DNA from: Deltaproteobacteria bacterium
Lineage (GTDB): Bacteria; Desulfobacterota; Desulfobacteria; Desulfobacterales; Desulfatibacillaceae
Reading direction: 5' to 3'
Assembly (NCBI GenBank): GCA_016235345.1
Contig: JACRLG010000020.1
Span: 62,001-126,000 of the forward strand
DNA: 64,000 nucleotides
The number at the start of each line of letters is the position of its first letter. Within the stretch, counting starts at the first letter, position 1. The notes beneath the pieces were generated by a model. The model saw nothing but the letters and a program-made list of their open reading frames with translations, made no database searches and was not told where the DNA came from. Position numbers and translations under genes: made by a program. Shown here one piece after another: positions 35,830 through 43,693 of the stretch.

Positions 35830-37206
35830 TCAACGATCCCTTTCGGCTTCCTCGAACCGGGTATACTCGCCGAAAAAGAAAAGGTTCACGGTTCCGGGCG
35901 AGCCCTGGCGGTGCTTGGCGATGATGAGCTCGGCGGGCTTCCCCTGGCTTTTGTCCGCTTCGCCGGCAGCGTCCTTGTCTTCCCGGTTTATGAACATCAC
36001 CATGTCCGCGTCCTGCTCCAAAGCTCCCGATTCCCGAAGGTCCGAAAGCATGGGACGCTTGTTCTCCCGGCCCTCGATCTTCCTGTTCAACTGGGAAAGG
36101 GCGATTATGGGGACCGAAAGCTCCTTGGCAAGGCTTTTGAGCGAGCGCGATATGAAGGAGATTTCGAGGTCCCGGCGCTCGGCCTCGGAAGGGCCTTTCA
36201 TGAGCTGGAGATAATCCACGATTATCATGGAAAGGCCCTTTTCCTTCTTGATCCTCCTGGCCTTGGCCCGGACGTCCAGGGCCGTCAACATGCCGGAGTC
36301 ATCAAGAAACAGCGGGATGCCGTCCAGGTTTCCCACCGCGTCCCGGAGCCTTCCGTAATCGTCGTTGTTGAGATATCCGCCCCTTACGTTCCAGGCGTTC
36401 ACCCTGGCCTCGGCGCACAGGACGCGCTCGACAAGCTGGTCGTTGGACATTTCGAGGCTGAAAAAAAGCACCGGCTCGCCCTTTTTGGCCGCATGGGAGG
36501 CGAAGTTCAAGGCCAGGGCGGTCTTACCCATTCCGGGCCGGGCCGCCAGAATTATCAGCGCCCCGGGCTGGAAGCCGCTGGTCTTGCGGTCCATGTCTGG
36601 AAAGGGCGTGGGAACGCCCGTGAGGGGGCTACGGTCGTCCTTGCGCTTTCCTATCTTTTGGAGGGACTCGTGCAGAAGCGGAGTCACCGGGGAAATTGCG
36701 GAGGCGTTCTCGTCGTCGGATACCGAGAAGATGGCGTTTTCAGCGAAATCCACTATCTCGCGCACGTCGTCGTCTTCCTCGAAACAGTGCCGCACTATCC
36801 TGTGGGCCTGCTCGATGAGGCGGCGCAAAATGGCCTTGTCCTTCACGATTTTAGCGTAATGGGGGGCGTTCACCGCCACCGGCACTTCTTCGTTGAGGCG
36901 CGCAAGATAGGGGTAGCCTCCTATGGCCTCCAGCTCCTTTTTGCGCTTTAACTGGTTTCCTATGGTGATGATGTCGGTGGGCTCGCCCCTGCCGAAAAGG
37001 TCCAGCATGGCCCCGAAGATTTTCCTGTTGGCCTCGGAGTAGAAATCGCCCGGCTCCAGGTGCTCCATAATTACCGGAAGAACCGACTCGCCCACCAGGA
37101 CCGATGCCAGAAGGGATTCCTCGGCCTCCAGGTTCTGGGGCGGAACCCGGCTCAGGGACGGGTCATCCAGGGCGGTCTTCTGCTTTTTCCTGCCTTTTTC
37201 GGCCAT
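35830..37206 (-). CDS. dnaB: Replicative DNA helicase
   Basis: DnaB is the hexameric helicase that unwinds the chromosome at the fork. The 458-residue protein has the N-terminal helical domain (PPQNLEAEESLLASVL, about 21), Walker A ARPGMGKTALALNF (about 218), PVLFFSLEMSNDQLVERV (about 245), IIVDYLQLM Walker B (about 325) and ALSQLNRKIEGR (about 370), with the C-terminal KHRQGSPGTVNL. The length fits. GGAAGCC stands before the ATG at 37206. No intein or insertion is visible. Confidence 0.95.
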   Translation of the reverse strand: MAEKGRKKQKTALDDPSLSRVPPQNLEAEESLLASVLVGESVLPVIMEHLEPGDFYSEANRKIFGAMLDLFGRGEPTDIITIGNQLKRKKELEAIGGYPYLARLNEEVPVAVNAPHYAKIVKDKAILRRLIEQAHRIVRHCFEEDDDVREIVDFAENAIFSVSDDENASAISPVTPLLHESLQKIGKRKDDRSPLTGVPTPFPDMDRKTSGFQPGALIILAARPGMGKTALALNFASHAAKKGEPVLFFSLEMSNDQLVERVLCAEARVNAWNVRGGYLNNDDYGRLRDAVGNLDGIPLFLDDSGMLTALDVRAKARRIKKEKGLSMIIVDYLQLMKGPSEAERRDLEISFISRSLKSLAKELSVPIIALSQLNRKIEGRENKRPMLSDLRESGALEQDADMVMFINREDKDAAGEADKSQGKPAELIIAKHRQGSPGTVNLFFFGEYTRFEEAERDR

Positions 37207-37262
37207 GACAAGGCTTCCTTGCTGTCGGGGAAAAGAGACTGATTACTTCGCGTACACAGGCG

Positions 37263-37370
37263 GCATAAAATGATAAAATATTTTATGCTTCTATACTATT
37301 CTCAGTTTTCCCGTAAAATGAACAGGTAACTTTCACCCTTGGAGCGCTGGCGGGACGCCCGCGCTCCAAG
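37263..37370. promoter_or_regulatory. AT-rich palindrome and GC-rich hairpin between dnaB and a divergent gene
   Basis: GCATAAAA/TTTTATGC form an AT-rich dyad at 37263-37288. A strong hairpin with arms CTTGGAGCG/CGCTCCAAG occupies 37338-37370. A short perfect palindrome AAAGCGCTTT follows at about 37374. They lie in the divergent space between dnaB (minus) and the isomerase-like gene (plus). No U-tract follows the hairpin on either strand, so a regulatory rather than terminator role is more likely. Confidence 0.35.
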
Positions 37371-37482
37371 GAAAAGCGCTTTGCTGAAAATTGTTCGTAG
37401 CCACGAAATATTTTGACACCAAAAAATAGTCCGACCGTGTTAAAATTTTGGTCTACTGCTTTTATCGACAAAGGAGCCAACC

Positions 37483-38259
37483 ATGAAGATAGGCCTTATG
37501 AACGACCCGGCAAAGCCGGTTGCGGACGAAATCCGGCGCATTGGCCGGGCTGGCTTTGATTTTATTGATCTAACGCTTGAAGGACCATGCGCCTTTTCCA
37601 TTGATCCCAAAGAGATAAAGCCAATACTGTCCGATTGCGGCCTTTTTGTGGTGGGCCACACGGACCCGCTTCTTCCCTGGGCCTACCCCGTGGAGTCGGT
37701 GCGGCGGGCCTGCATTTCGGAATTCGCCAGGGCGGCGGAGACCTTCGCCGCGCTTGGGGCGAAGCTCATGAACATCCACCCCTGCTACGCGGCCCCGGTG
37801 CTCATGAGAAACGATGTGGTTGAATTCAACCGCTCCTCCCTGCCCGCCATAGCACAGGCTGCAACATCTTTTAATCTAAGCCTTATGCTGGAAAACTTCA
37901 TGTTTCCCTTCAATACGGTGGAGGTCATGAAGGGCCTCATGGACGCCGTCCCCGGCCTTCTGCTTCATCTCGATTTCGGCCACACAAACCTTGGCGGCGA
38001 CGGCCCGGATGTCTTTCTTGACCGGCTTGGGGCGGACCTCGCCCACGTTCATTTTTCCGACAACCGGGGATGGGCCGACCACCACATGCCCCTGGGGGTT
38101 GGAACCGTTGACTGGAAAAAAATGGTGTCGGCCCTTAAAAAATCGGGCTACGACGGAACCATCACCCTTGAGGTATTCTGCTCCGACCCGGATATGGGCA
38201 TGGAATATTGCAAAATGAGCCGGGACTATGTGCGCAGCCTGTGGGATGAGGCAGGCTGA
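37483..38259 (+). CDS. Sugar phosphate isomerase/epimerase-like TIM-barrel protein
   Basis: A 258-residue protein of the xylose-isomerase-like/AP-endonuclease-2 TIM-barrel superfamily. Conserved metal-site features are HPC (about 97), LENFMFP (about 132), HLDFGHTNLGG (about 157), HVHFSDNRGWADHHMPLGVGTVDW (about 187) and TLEVFC (about 228). These are the His, Glu and Asp ligands of the family. The substrate cannot be assigned. AGGAG lies seven bases before the ATG. It converges with the gene at 38269 with only nine bases between stops. Confidence 0.82.
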   Translation: MKIGLMNDPAKPVADEIRRIGRAGFDFIDLTLEGPCAFSIDPKEIKPILSDCGLFVVGHTDPLLPWAYPVESVRRACISEFARAAETFAALGAKLMNIHPCYAAPVLMRNDVVEFNRSSLPAIAQAATSFNLSLMLENFMFPFNTVEVMKGLMDAVPGLLLHLDFGHTNLGGDGPDVFLDRLGADLAHVHFSDNRGWADHHMPLGVGTVDWKKMVSALKKSGYDGTITLEVFCSDPDMGMEYCKMSRDYVRSLWDEAG

Positions 38260-38268
38260 GAGGACCGG

Positions 38269-39456
38269 CTACCTGTATGGGTCTTTCGTGCCCTTTTTAA
38301 AGAACATGAAGCGGTTGCCCTCGGCCTGATGGGTTTCCACGGCTACACCCTTCTGCCTGGAGACCCTGAAAAGATCACGCTGGAAGTCGAAGGGCTTTCC
38401 CTGGTACATCACATCCACCTTGAAATTTCCCGGAGACTGGTTGCGCACTAGGGTGTCTTTGACCCCGTCCAGGTTTTCCAGTATGTCGGCCAGGACGAAA
38501 AGGTCCTCTTCGGAAAAATTTTTGAACCACACGTCAAGGCGCGCGCCCTGGTGAACCTGCCTCTGCCAGTAGTCCAGAACCTGGCCAAGAAGTTCGTTGG
38601 CCGCCCCGCTGGCAGTTTTGGCCGCAGCCTTGGCCGCCTCCTCGTTTTCGTAGTGCTCGCCCTGGTTTACCAGCATGGGCGAAAAATTCCTGCCGCCCTT
38701 CTGGGCCAGAATGTCACCGGTTGAGGGAGACACTATCCTGATGGAAAAGACGGTGTCCAGGCCCGCGAAATAGGACGAATCCGTCTTGGCCTTCGCGGTT
38801 TTGACGTCATAGACGAGAAGAAGGTCCGCCTGGTACTCCAGGGCCATTTTCGCCAGATCGTCCACGTCCGCCGCTATCTGCCCGGCCCTCTCAATCCTTT
38901 TATAAACCTCCGCCGTGAAACGGGGGTCCAGGATAACGCAGCCCTTTTGAAGAAAAACGTCGGTGATGGCCTTTTCCGCCGCCGTCACCGCAGGCGCGCT
39001 CCTTGAAAGGGGGTTTTCGGTTTCGGGCAGATATACCGCCATGAACCGGGGGTTGCCCGCGAATTTCAATTGAATGCCTATGGCGTTCAAGTCGTTTGCT
39101 ATGGAGGCGGTTTCCACCTCGGCCTTTATGGTGATTTCATAGGTCTGACCGTCGGCGGCCGGACCTTCGCCTGTAACCTGATAGGTTTTGACGTAGCCTG
39201 ATGCCTTGGAATAAATGGAATCCCTGATCACCGTGAAGTTGGCCGCCTGGGTCTGGGAATCGATGAAAACGCCAATCCCCTGCTCAACGGCGCTTCGCAG
39301 GGCCTGCTCCAGGGCCTTTTGCCGGGCCGAAGCGGTGTTTCCGTCAACTATGGAGGCTGAGCCCGTTACCTTTTCCACCTTCTCGGCCCACGCGGGCAGG
39401 CAGAAAGCCAGGGCAAAGAGCGAAACGGCAAGGAGGGCAAGGATAATGCGTTTCAT
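38269..39456 (-). CDS. Exported FlgT/LPP20-like protein
   Basis: A 395-residue secreted protein. A cleavable signal peptide (MKRIILALLAVSLFALAFCLPAWA) is followed by a domain with VTGSASIVDGNTASARQKALEQALR and repeated alternating strands, resembling the FlgT N-terminal domain found in periplasmic flagellar or lipoprotein-associated factors. A second part (about 130-280) looks like the FlgT middle domain, and a C-terminal domain (about 300-390) has a duplicated alpha/beta look (LDVWFKNFSEEDLFVLADIL). No lipobox cysteine is present. No flagellar genes lie in the window, so the link to flagella is only by domain similarity. GGAG lies before the ATG. Confidence 0.65.
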   Translation of the reverse strand: MKRIILALLAVSLFALAFCLPAWAEKVEKVTGSASIVDGNTASARQKALEQALRSAVEQGIGVFIDSQTQAANFTVIRDSIYSKASGYVKTYQVTGEGPAADGQTYEITIKAEVETASIANDLNAIGIQLKFAGNPRFMAVYLPETENPLSRSAPAVTAAEKAITDVFLQKGCVILDPRFTAEVYKRIERAGQIAADVDDLAKMALEYQADLLLVYDVKTAKAKTDSSYFAGLDTVFSIRIVSPSTGDILAQKGGRNFSPMLVNQGEHYENEEAAKAAAKTASGAANELLGQVLDYWQRQVHQGARLDVWFKNFSEEDLFVLADILENLDGVKDTLVRNQSPGNFKVDVMYQGKPFDFQRDLFRVSRQKGVAVETHQAEGNRFMFFKKGTKDPYR

Positions 39457-39514
39457 GGGAAATCTCCTCTTCCGGTAAATTTCTCCCGATCGTTGGAAAA
39501 CCAGGCCGCTTTTT

Positions 39515-42500
39515 TCATTTTTCCGTCTGAGACCCCCACTTTACAGGGACCTCCACCAGCTTTTGCGCCTTGTTGGTGAAAAGGAGATGCCCCTTTTCAG
39601 CGCCGTATAAATAAAGGTCGCGGGTGACGGCCACGTCCTTGCGGCAGTACTCGACGATCTCGGCCACCCGGCCCTCTTTCCACCATTCCAGGGCCACAAG
39701 GCCGTCGGCGGATTTTTCAGTTCCAAGGGTTGCCTTGGCAAGGCTGTTCAAACTTAACCTGTATCCCAGGGTCTTGTAGATTTCGGCCAGCATGTCCAGC
39801 GTGGGCAGCTTGCGGAAATTGCCCCGGCTGTGGGCCGAAAGCACCTCGTAGTCAAAGCGCATGATGTTGAAGCCCACCACGAGATCAAAACCCGTAAGCC
39901 TTGCGTAAAGCTCCTCAATGCCCTCCTGGGGAAAATCGAAAAATTCGTCCCGCACGGAATCGTAAAGCACGGCTACGCTCACCCCCATTGACCGGGCCTT
40001 GTGCCAGCCGCCGACCTCCTCGGCGCTGCGCCTGGTTTCCACGTCCAACACCGCGAAATTGACCGATTTTGCCATCACCCGCCCCATCCCGCCTGTTTCA
40101 GTTTTCGGTTCCGCGCGGCTCACACGGCTTTCCTTCAAACCATAAAGGTTCTCCGGCAAAATCGGCTTTCCACGCCCCGCCGTTTTTGAGGGCTTTCCGC
40201 CGGAAACCGAGCTTGGGGGCTCCTCATGGGCCGCAGCTTCCGAAATGCCGCTTAAAAACATCCCAAGGGGGCCGGTTTCGTCCAATTTATCACGCTTAAC
40301 GGTCGGAACCTGCTTTTGAGAAATGTTACGCCCCCCTGCCCCGCCCTTTTGCATGGCGGTAAGAATAAAGAGACTGGCTTTTTTGTCAATAGGCCGGTTT
40401 CCGCTGCCGCACTTGGGGGAATGGACGCAGGACGGGCAACCCAGCTCGCACCTGCATGATTCTATCACCTTCCGGGTTTTTTCGAGGAGTTCTGCGGCCT
40501 TCACAAAGGCGATGTCGGACAGGCCCACCCCGCCGTGGGCGGAATCGTAAATGAAGACCGCAGGCCCCCCTACCTGGGGGTGCAGGGGCGTGGATATGCC
40601 GCCAAGGTCGTTTCTGTCGCACATGACGATAAGGGGCAGAATGCCTATGGCGGCATGCTCCATTGCGTGGATTCCGCCCATGAAATGAAGTTTTTGGGCC
40701 TCGGCCTGCCGCATCACTTCCTTTGGAACGGCGAACCACAGGCCACGGGTCTCGAAAACGCTGGGGGGAAGGTCCAAGGGCGTGATTCCAAGGCTTTTGC
40801 CGCCCTTCACCTGCTTTTTCTCGTAACCCGTAACCTGATCGGTTACCTTAAGCCTGCCCCTATAGACTCGCGCCCCGCCCACCTGTTTTTCCTCGAAAAC
40901 CTCAAGGATTTCCGTGTCCTTCTCGGCCCGGACCGTTGTGTAGTAATCGACCCGGCAGGATTTTACCCCGGCGGTCTTTCCGGCAAGGTCCAGGCTTTTC
41001 ACCAGGTGGGTCTTTCCCTGGTGAAGATAGACCGCGCCCGGATGGGTCTCCCGAAAGACCCGGTTGCCGTCGATATGGCCGATGGTGGGTCCGCTCAGTC
41101 CGTCCTCGCCTTCCTGCCCGGTCAGAAGCGCTATTCTGTACTGGTCGCCGGAGCCCCTTAGGTCAACCTCCCGGTGAATGCCCCTTTTGGCGGCGTAAAA
41201 GCTTTCCTCAAGATGGTCCCGCAGAAGCCTTCCTTCCCGCACCAGCCGAAAAAGAACGGACTTCACCACGGAGTCGCTCAGAAAAGGGTCGCCCACAGTA
41301 AGCGGCAGCTCGCTTGCCGCGCATTCCACGTGCCTTGCCGCAATGATGGGGTTTTCCGGGTTTATGACCGCAGCCTCGGCACCGCGCGAGAAAAAATCAT
41401 CCGGGTTATTCATGAAATACTGGTCAAGGGCGTCCTCACCCGCAACCAGGATCACCGCCGAATCGGCCATCTGTCGCCCCACCCTGCCTCCCCGCTGCAG
41501 GGTGGCCATCACGGTTCCCGGATACCCGGCCAGAAGGCAGAGGTCCAGGTTTCCTATGTCTATGCCAAGCTCCAGGGCGCTTGTGGAAACCACGGCCAAA
41601 AGCTCGCCTGAAGCCAGGCGCGACTCGATGTCCCGGCGCTCCTCCGGCAGATACCCGGCCCGGTAGGAGCAGATTTTACGGGAAAAATCCCCCACCCGGC
41701 TCGACGTCCACATGGCAAGAAGCTCCGCGAGCTTCCGGGACTGGGTGTCGACGATGGTGCGCATCTGGCGCTTTACTGCGGCCTTCAGAATTCTTATGGC
41801 GGCGCGCGGCATTGATGAATCCGGGTTGACGAAAATGAGGTGCTTTTTGCCGGCACCCGCCCCGGTCTCGTTCACCAGTGAGATTTTTTGCCCGATGAGC
41901 CGCCCGCCAAGCTCCGCCGGGTTGGCTATTGTGGCCGAGCACAGCACGAAAACAGGGTTTGCCCCGTACCACGCGCAAATTCTCGCAAGACGGCGGAACA
42001 CCCAGGCCATGTGGCTGCCCATTACGCCCCGGTAAGTGTGCATCTCATCCACCACAACAAAGGCCAGGTTGGAGAAGAACTCCCTCCAGAGGCTGTGAAA
42101 GGGCAGAAGCGCCAGGTGGAGCATTTCCGGGTTGGTGAAAAGCGCGTTGGGTGGATTCGCCCGAATCTTCCTCCGGGCCGCGTCCTTGGTGTCACCATCG
42201 TAAACCGCCGCCGTGGGCGGGTTGGGAAAAAGCGCCGCCAGGGCCTCGAAGGTCTTCAACTGGTCCTGGGCCAGGGCCTTCAAAGGAAAAAGGTACAGGG
42301 CGCGGGCCTTGGGGTTTTTTAAAACCGCCTCCAAAAACGGTAGGTTATAGACGTGGGTCTTGCCGCTTGCCGTGGCTGTGGCTATGGCCACGTTGCGCCC
42401 GGCCCGCACCTCGTCGATGGCCTTGGCCTGATGGGAGTAAAGACGCCCGACGCCGATCTTATCCAGAAGAGACGATATTTCATCCGGCCAGGGCTCGGAA

Positions 42501-42622
42501 ACGTCCGCATACCTTGCCTTTTTGGCCGGAATCTCCCTGTGGTGGACCACAAGCCGCCCCATTGACGGTGACGACTGGATGTCCGAAACGAATCTCTCAA
42601 TTTCATTGATGCGCCTGGGCAT
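39515..42622 (-). CDS. MrfA-MrfB-like fusion: DEAD/H helicase with DUF1998 cysteine module and DEDDy exonuclease
   Basis: A 1035-residue protein. The SF2 helicase core has TATASGKTHVYNLPF (about 80), VVVDEMHTYRGVMG (DEMH box), LCSATIANP and GRVGRQ. It is followed by a DUF1998-type module with a four-cysteine cluster CRCELGCPSCVHSPKCGSG (about 722-739), as in Bacillus MrfA (YprA). The C-terminal 200 residues form a DEDDy exonuclease domain like MrfB (YprB): FAVLDVETRR (about 857), GFNIMRFDYEVLS and YCRKDVAVTRDLY. In Bacillus, MrfA and MrfB are separate and remove mitomycin C lesions. The start at MPRRINEIE (42622) is chosen; an upstream start at 42673 has no better ribosome site. A role in DNA crosslink/adduct repair is inferred. 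Confidence 0.85.
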   Translation of the reverse strand: MPRRINEIERFVSDIQSSPSMGRLVVHHREIPAKKARYADVSEPWPDEISSLLDKIGVGRLYSHQAKAIDEVRAGRNVAIATATASGKTHVYNLPFLEAVLKNPKARALYLFPLKALAQDQLKTFEALAALFPNPPTAAVYDGDTKDAARRKIRANPPNALFTNPEMLHLALLPFHSLWREFFSNLAFVVVDEMHTYRGVMGSHMAWVFRRLARICAWYGANPVFVLCSATIANPAELGGRLIGQKISLVNETGAGAGKKHLIFVNPDSSMPRAAIRILKAAVKRQMRTIVDTQSRKLAELLAMWTSSRVGDFSRKICSYRAGYLPEERRDIESRLASGELLAVVSTSALELGIDIGNLDLCLLAGYPGTVMATLQRGGRVGRQMADSAVILVAGEDALDQYFMNNPDDFFSRGAEAAVINPENPIIAARHVECAASELPLTVGDPFLSDSVVKSVLFRLVREGRLLRDHLEESFYAAKRGIHREVDLRGSGDQYRIALLTGQEGEDGLSGPTIGHIDGNRVFRETHPGAVYLHQGKTHLVKSLDLAGKTAGVKSCRVDYYTTVRAEKDTEILEVFEEKQVGGARVYRGRLKVTDQVTGYEKKQVKGGKSLGITPLDLPPSVFETRGLWFAVPKEVMRQAEAQKLHFMGGIHAMEHAAIGILPLIVMCDRNDLGGISTPLHPQVGGPAVFIYDSAHGGVGLSDIAFVKAAELLEKTRKVIESCRCELGCPSCVHSPKCGSGNRPIDKKASLFILTAMQKGGAGGRNISQKQVPTVKRDKLDETGPLGMFLSGISEAAAHEEPPSSVSGGKPSKTAGRGKPILPENLYGLKESRVSRAEPKTETGGMGRVMAKSVNFAVLDVETRRSAEEVGGWHKARSMGVSVAVLYDSVRDEFFDFPQEGIEELYARLTGFDLVVGFNIMRFDYEVLSAHSRGNFRKLPTLDMLAEIYKTLGYRLSLNSLAKATLGTEKSADGLVALEWWKEGRVAEIVEYCRKDVAVTRDLYLYGAEKGHLLFTNKAQKLVEVPVKWGSQTEK

Positions 42623-42659
42623 GGGGCTGTCTTGGTGAAAAAGGAAAGGCCGTAACGGT

Positions 42660-43448
42660 CTATTTTCCCTCAAACTTCGCGGCTCGGCGTTCCACGAAGG
42701 AGGCCACGCCCTCGGCGGCGTCCCCGGATTTCATTATGGGACGTATGTCCGGCATGAGGCGAGCGAAGGCCGCCCGTTCGCCGTCAAGCCTCGCCATGCG
42801 GGAGGACAGAAGGCTAGCCTTTACCCCCAGGGGGGCCTGGGCCGCGATGGTTTGGGCGATCTCAACGGCCCGGTCAAGCTCTTTTCCGACAGGCGTCACT
42901 TCCTGCACGAGCCCGATTCGCAAGGCTTCTTGGGCGTTGATCTCGTCTCCCGTCAGAAGATAGCGCTGGGCGTTGCCCCAGCCCACTTCCTGGATGAGCC
43001 GGACCGTTCCGCCGCCCACGGGGTAGATTCCGCGCTTTATCTCTATCTGGCCGAACCTCACGTTTTCCGCAGCCACCCTTATATCCGTGGCCAGCAGCAG
43101 TTCAAGGCCGATGGTGAAGCAGATTCCCTGAACGGCCATCACTATGGGCTTGGTGAGGGGGCGAAGGTCCGAGCGATTCAAGGGATCGACGCCTTTTTCG
43201 GGAAGGTCGGGAAAGCGGCCCGCCGCAAAATAATCCTTCCACTGGGTAAGCTCCACGCCGCCGGTGAAGTGTTTTCCGTGGGCGAAAAGGACCCCCACCC
43301 TCAAGTCGTCGTCATCCTCGAGTTCGGCATAGGCGGCGGAAAGCGCCCGCCAAAGCGCGCCGTCAAATGCGTTGGCCTTGTCCGTCCGGTCAAGCCCCAT
43401 AAGAAAAACGTGGCCTTTTCTCTCGGTTGTCACCTTTCCTTCGCTCAT
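42660..43448 (-). CDS. Enoyl-CoA hydratase/isomerase (crotonase) family protein
   Basis: A 262-residue crotonase-fold protein. RTDKANAFDGALWRAL (about 21), VGVLFAHGKHFTGGVEL (about 51; first oxyanion-hole peptide) and KPIVMAVQGICFTIGLELLLA (about 100; second oxyanion hole) are visible. The catalytic glutamate pair of classical hydratases is not clear, so the reaction may be another CoA-thioester conversion (isomerase, hydrolase). AGGAG precedes the ATG at 43448; longer frames are rejected. It lies downstream of an acyl-CoA dehydrogenase gene, separated by repeat R6, so a fatty-acid degradation context is likely. Confidence 0.85.
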   Translation of the reverse strand: MSEGKVTTERKGHVFLMGLDRTDKANAFDGALWRALSAAYAELEDDDDLRVGVLFAHGKHFTGGVELTQWKDYFAAGRFPDLPEKGVDPLNRSDLRPLTKPIVMAVQGICFTIGLELLLATDIRVAAENVRFGQIEIKRGIYPVGGGTVRLIQEVGWGNAQRYLLTGDEINAQEALRIGLVQEVTPVGKELDRAVEIAQTIAAQAPLGVKASLLSSRMARLDGERAAFARLMPDIRPIMKSGDAAEGVASFVERRAAKFEGK

Positions 43449-43570
43449 GTCTTTCTCCTTCGGTTTTTCGGATGTTGAAAATTCCTTATAAATGATTCGG
43501 GGGGCGAAAGAAACCCGCCCCCCGAAAAAATCCGCCGCAAATTTTTCAATCAATAACACGGGCACCCTTA

Positions 43571-43690
43571 ACCTGGATAAAAACGATGAAATGCCACGGT
43601 TGGACGGAAGCGCGGGGAGGAATAATTCTTATCGTATATGACCGGCCCGCGCTTCGAAGCCCGACACAGCGGTCCGCGTTTTTAGACCGC
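43571..43690 (+). repeat. Dispersed inverted-repeat element R6
   Basis: The left end is ACCTGGATAAAAACGATGAA, the interior AATAATTCTTATCGTATATGACC and the right end CACAGCGGTCCGCGTTTTTAGACC. The right end lies three bases from the TAA stop (43696-43694) of the minus-strand acyl-CoA dehydrogenase gene. Confidence 0.8.
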
Positions 43691-43693
43691 CGC

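Noticed and set aside
37413-37446. TTGACA...TAAAAT as a promoter for the isomerase-like gene
   Set aside because: The spacing is about 22 bases, too long for a normal sigma-70 promoter.
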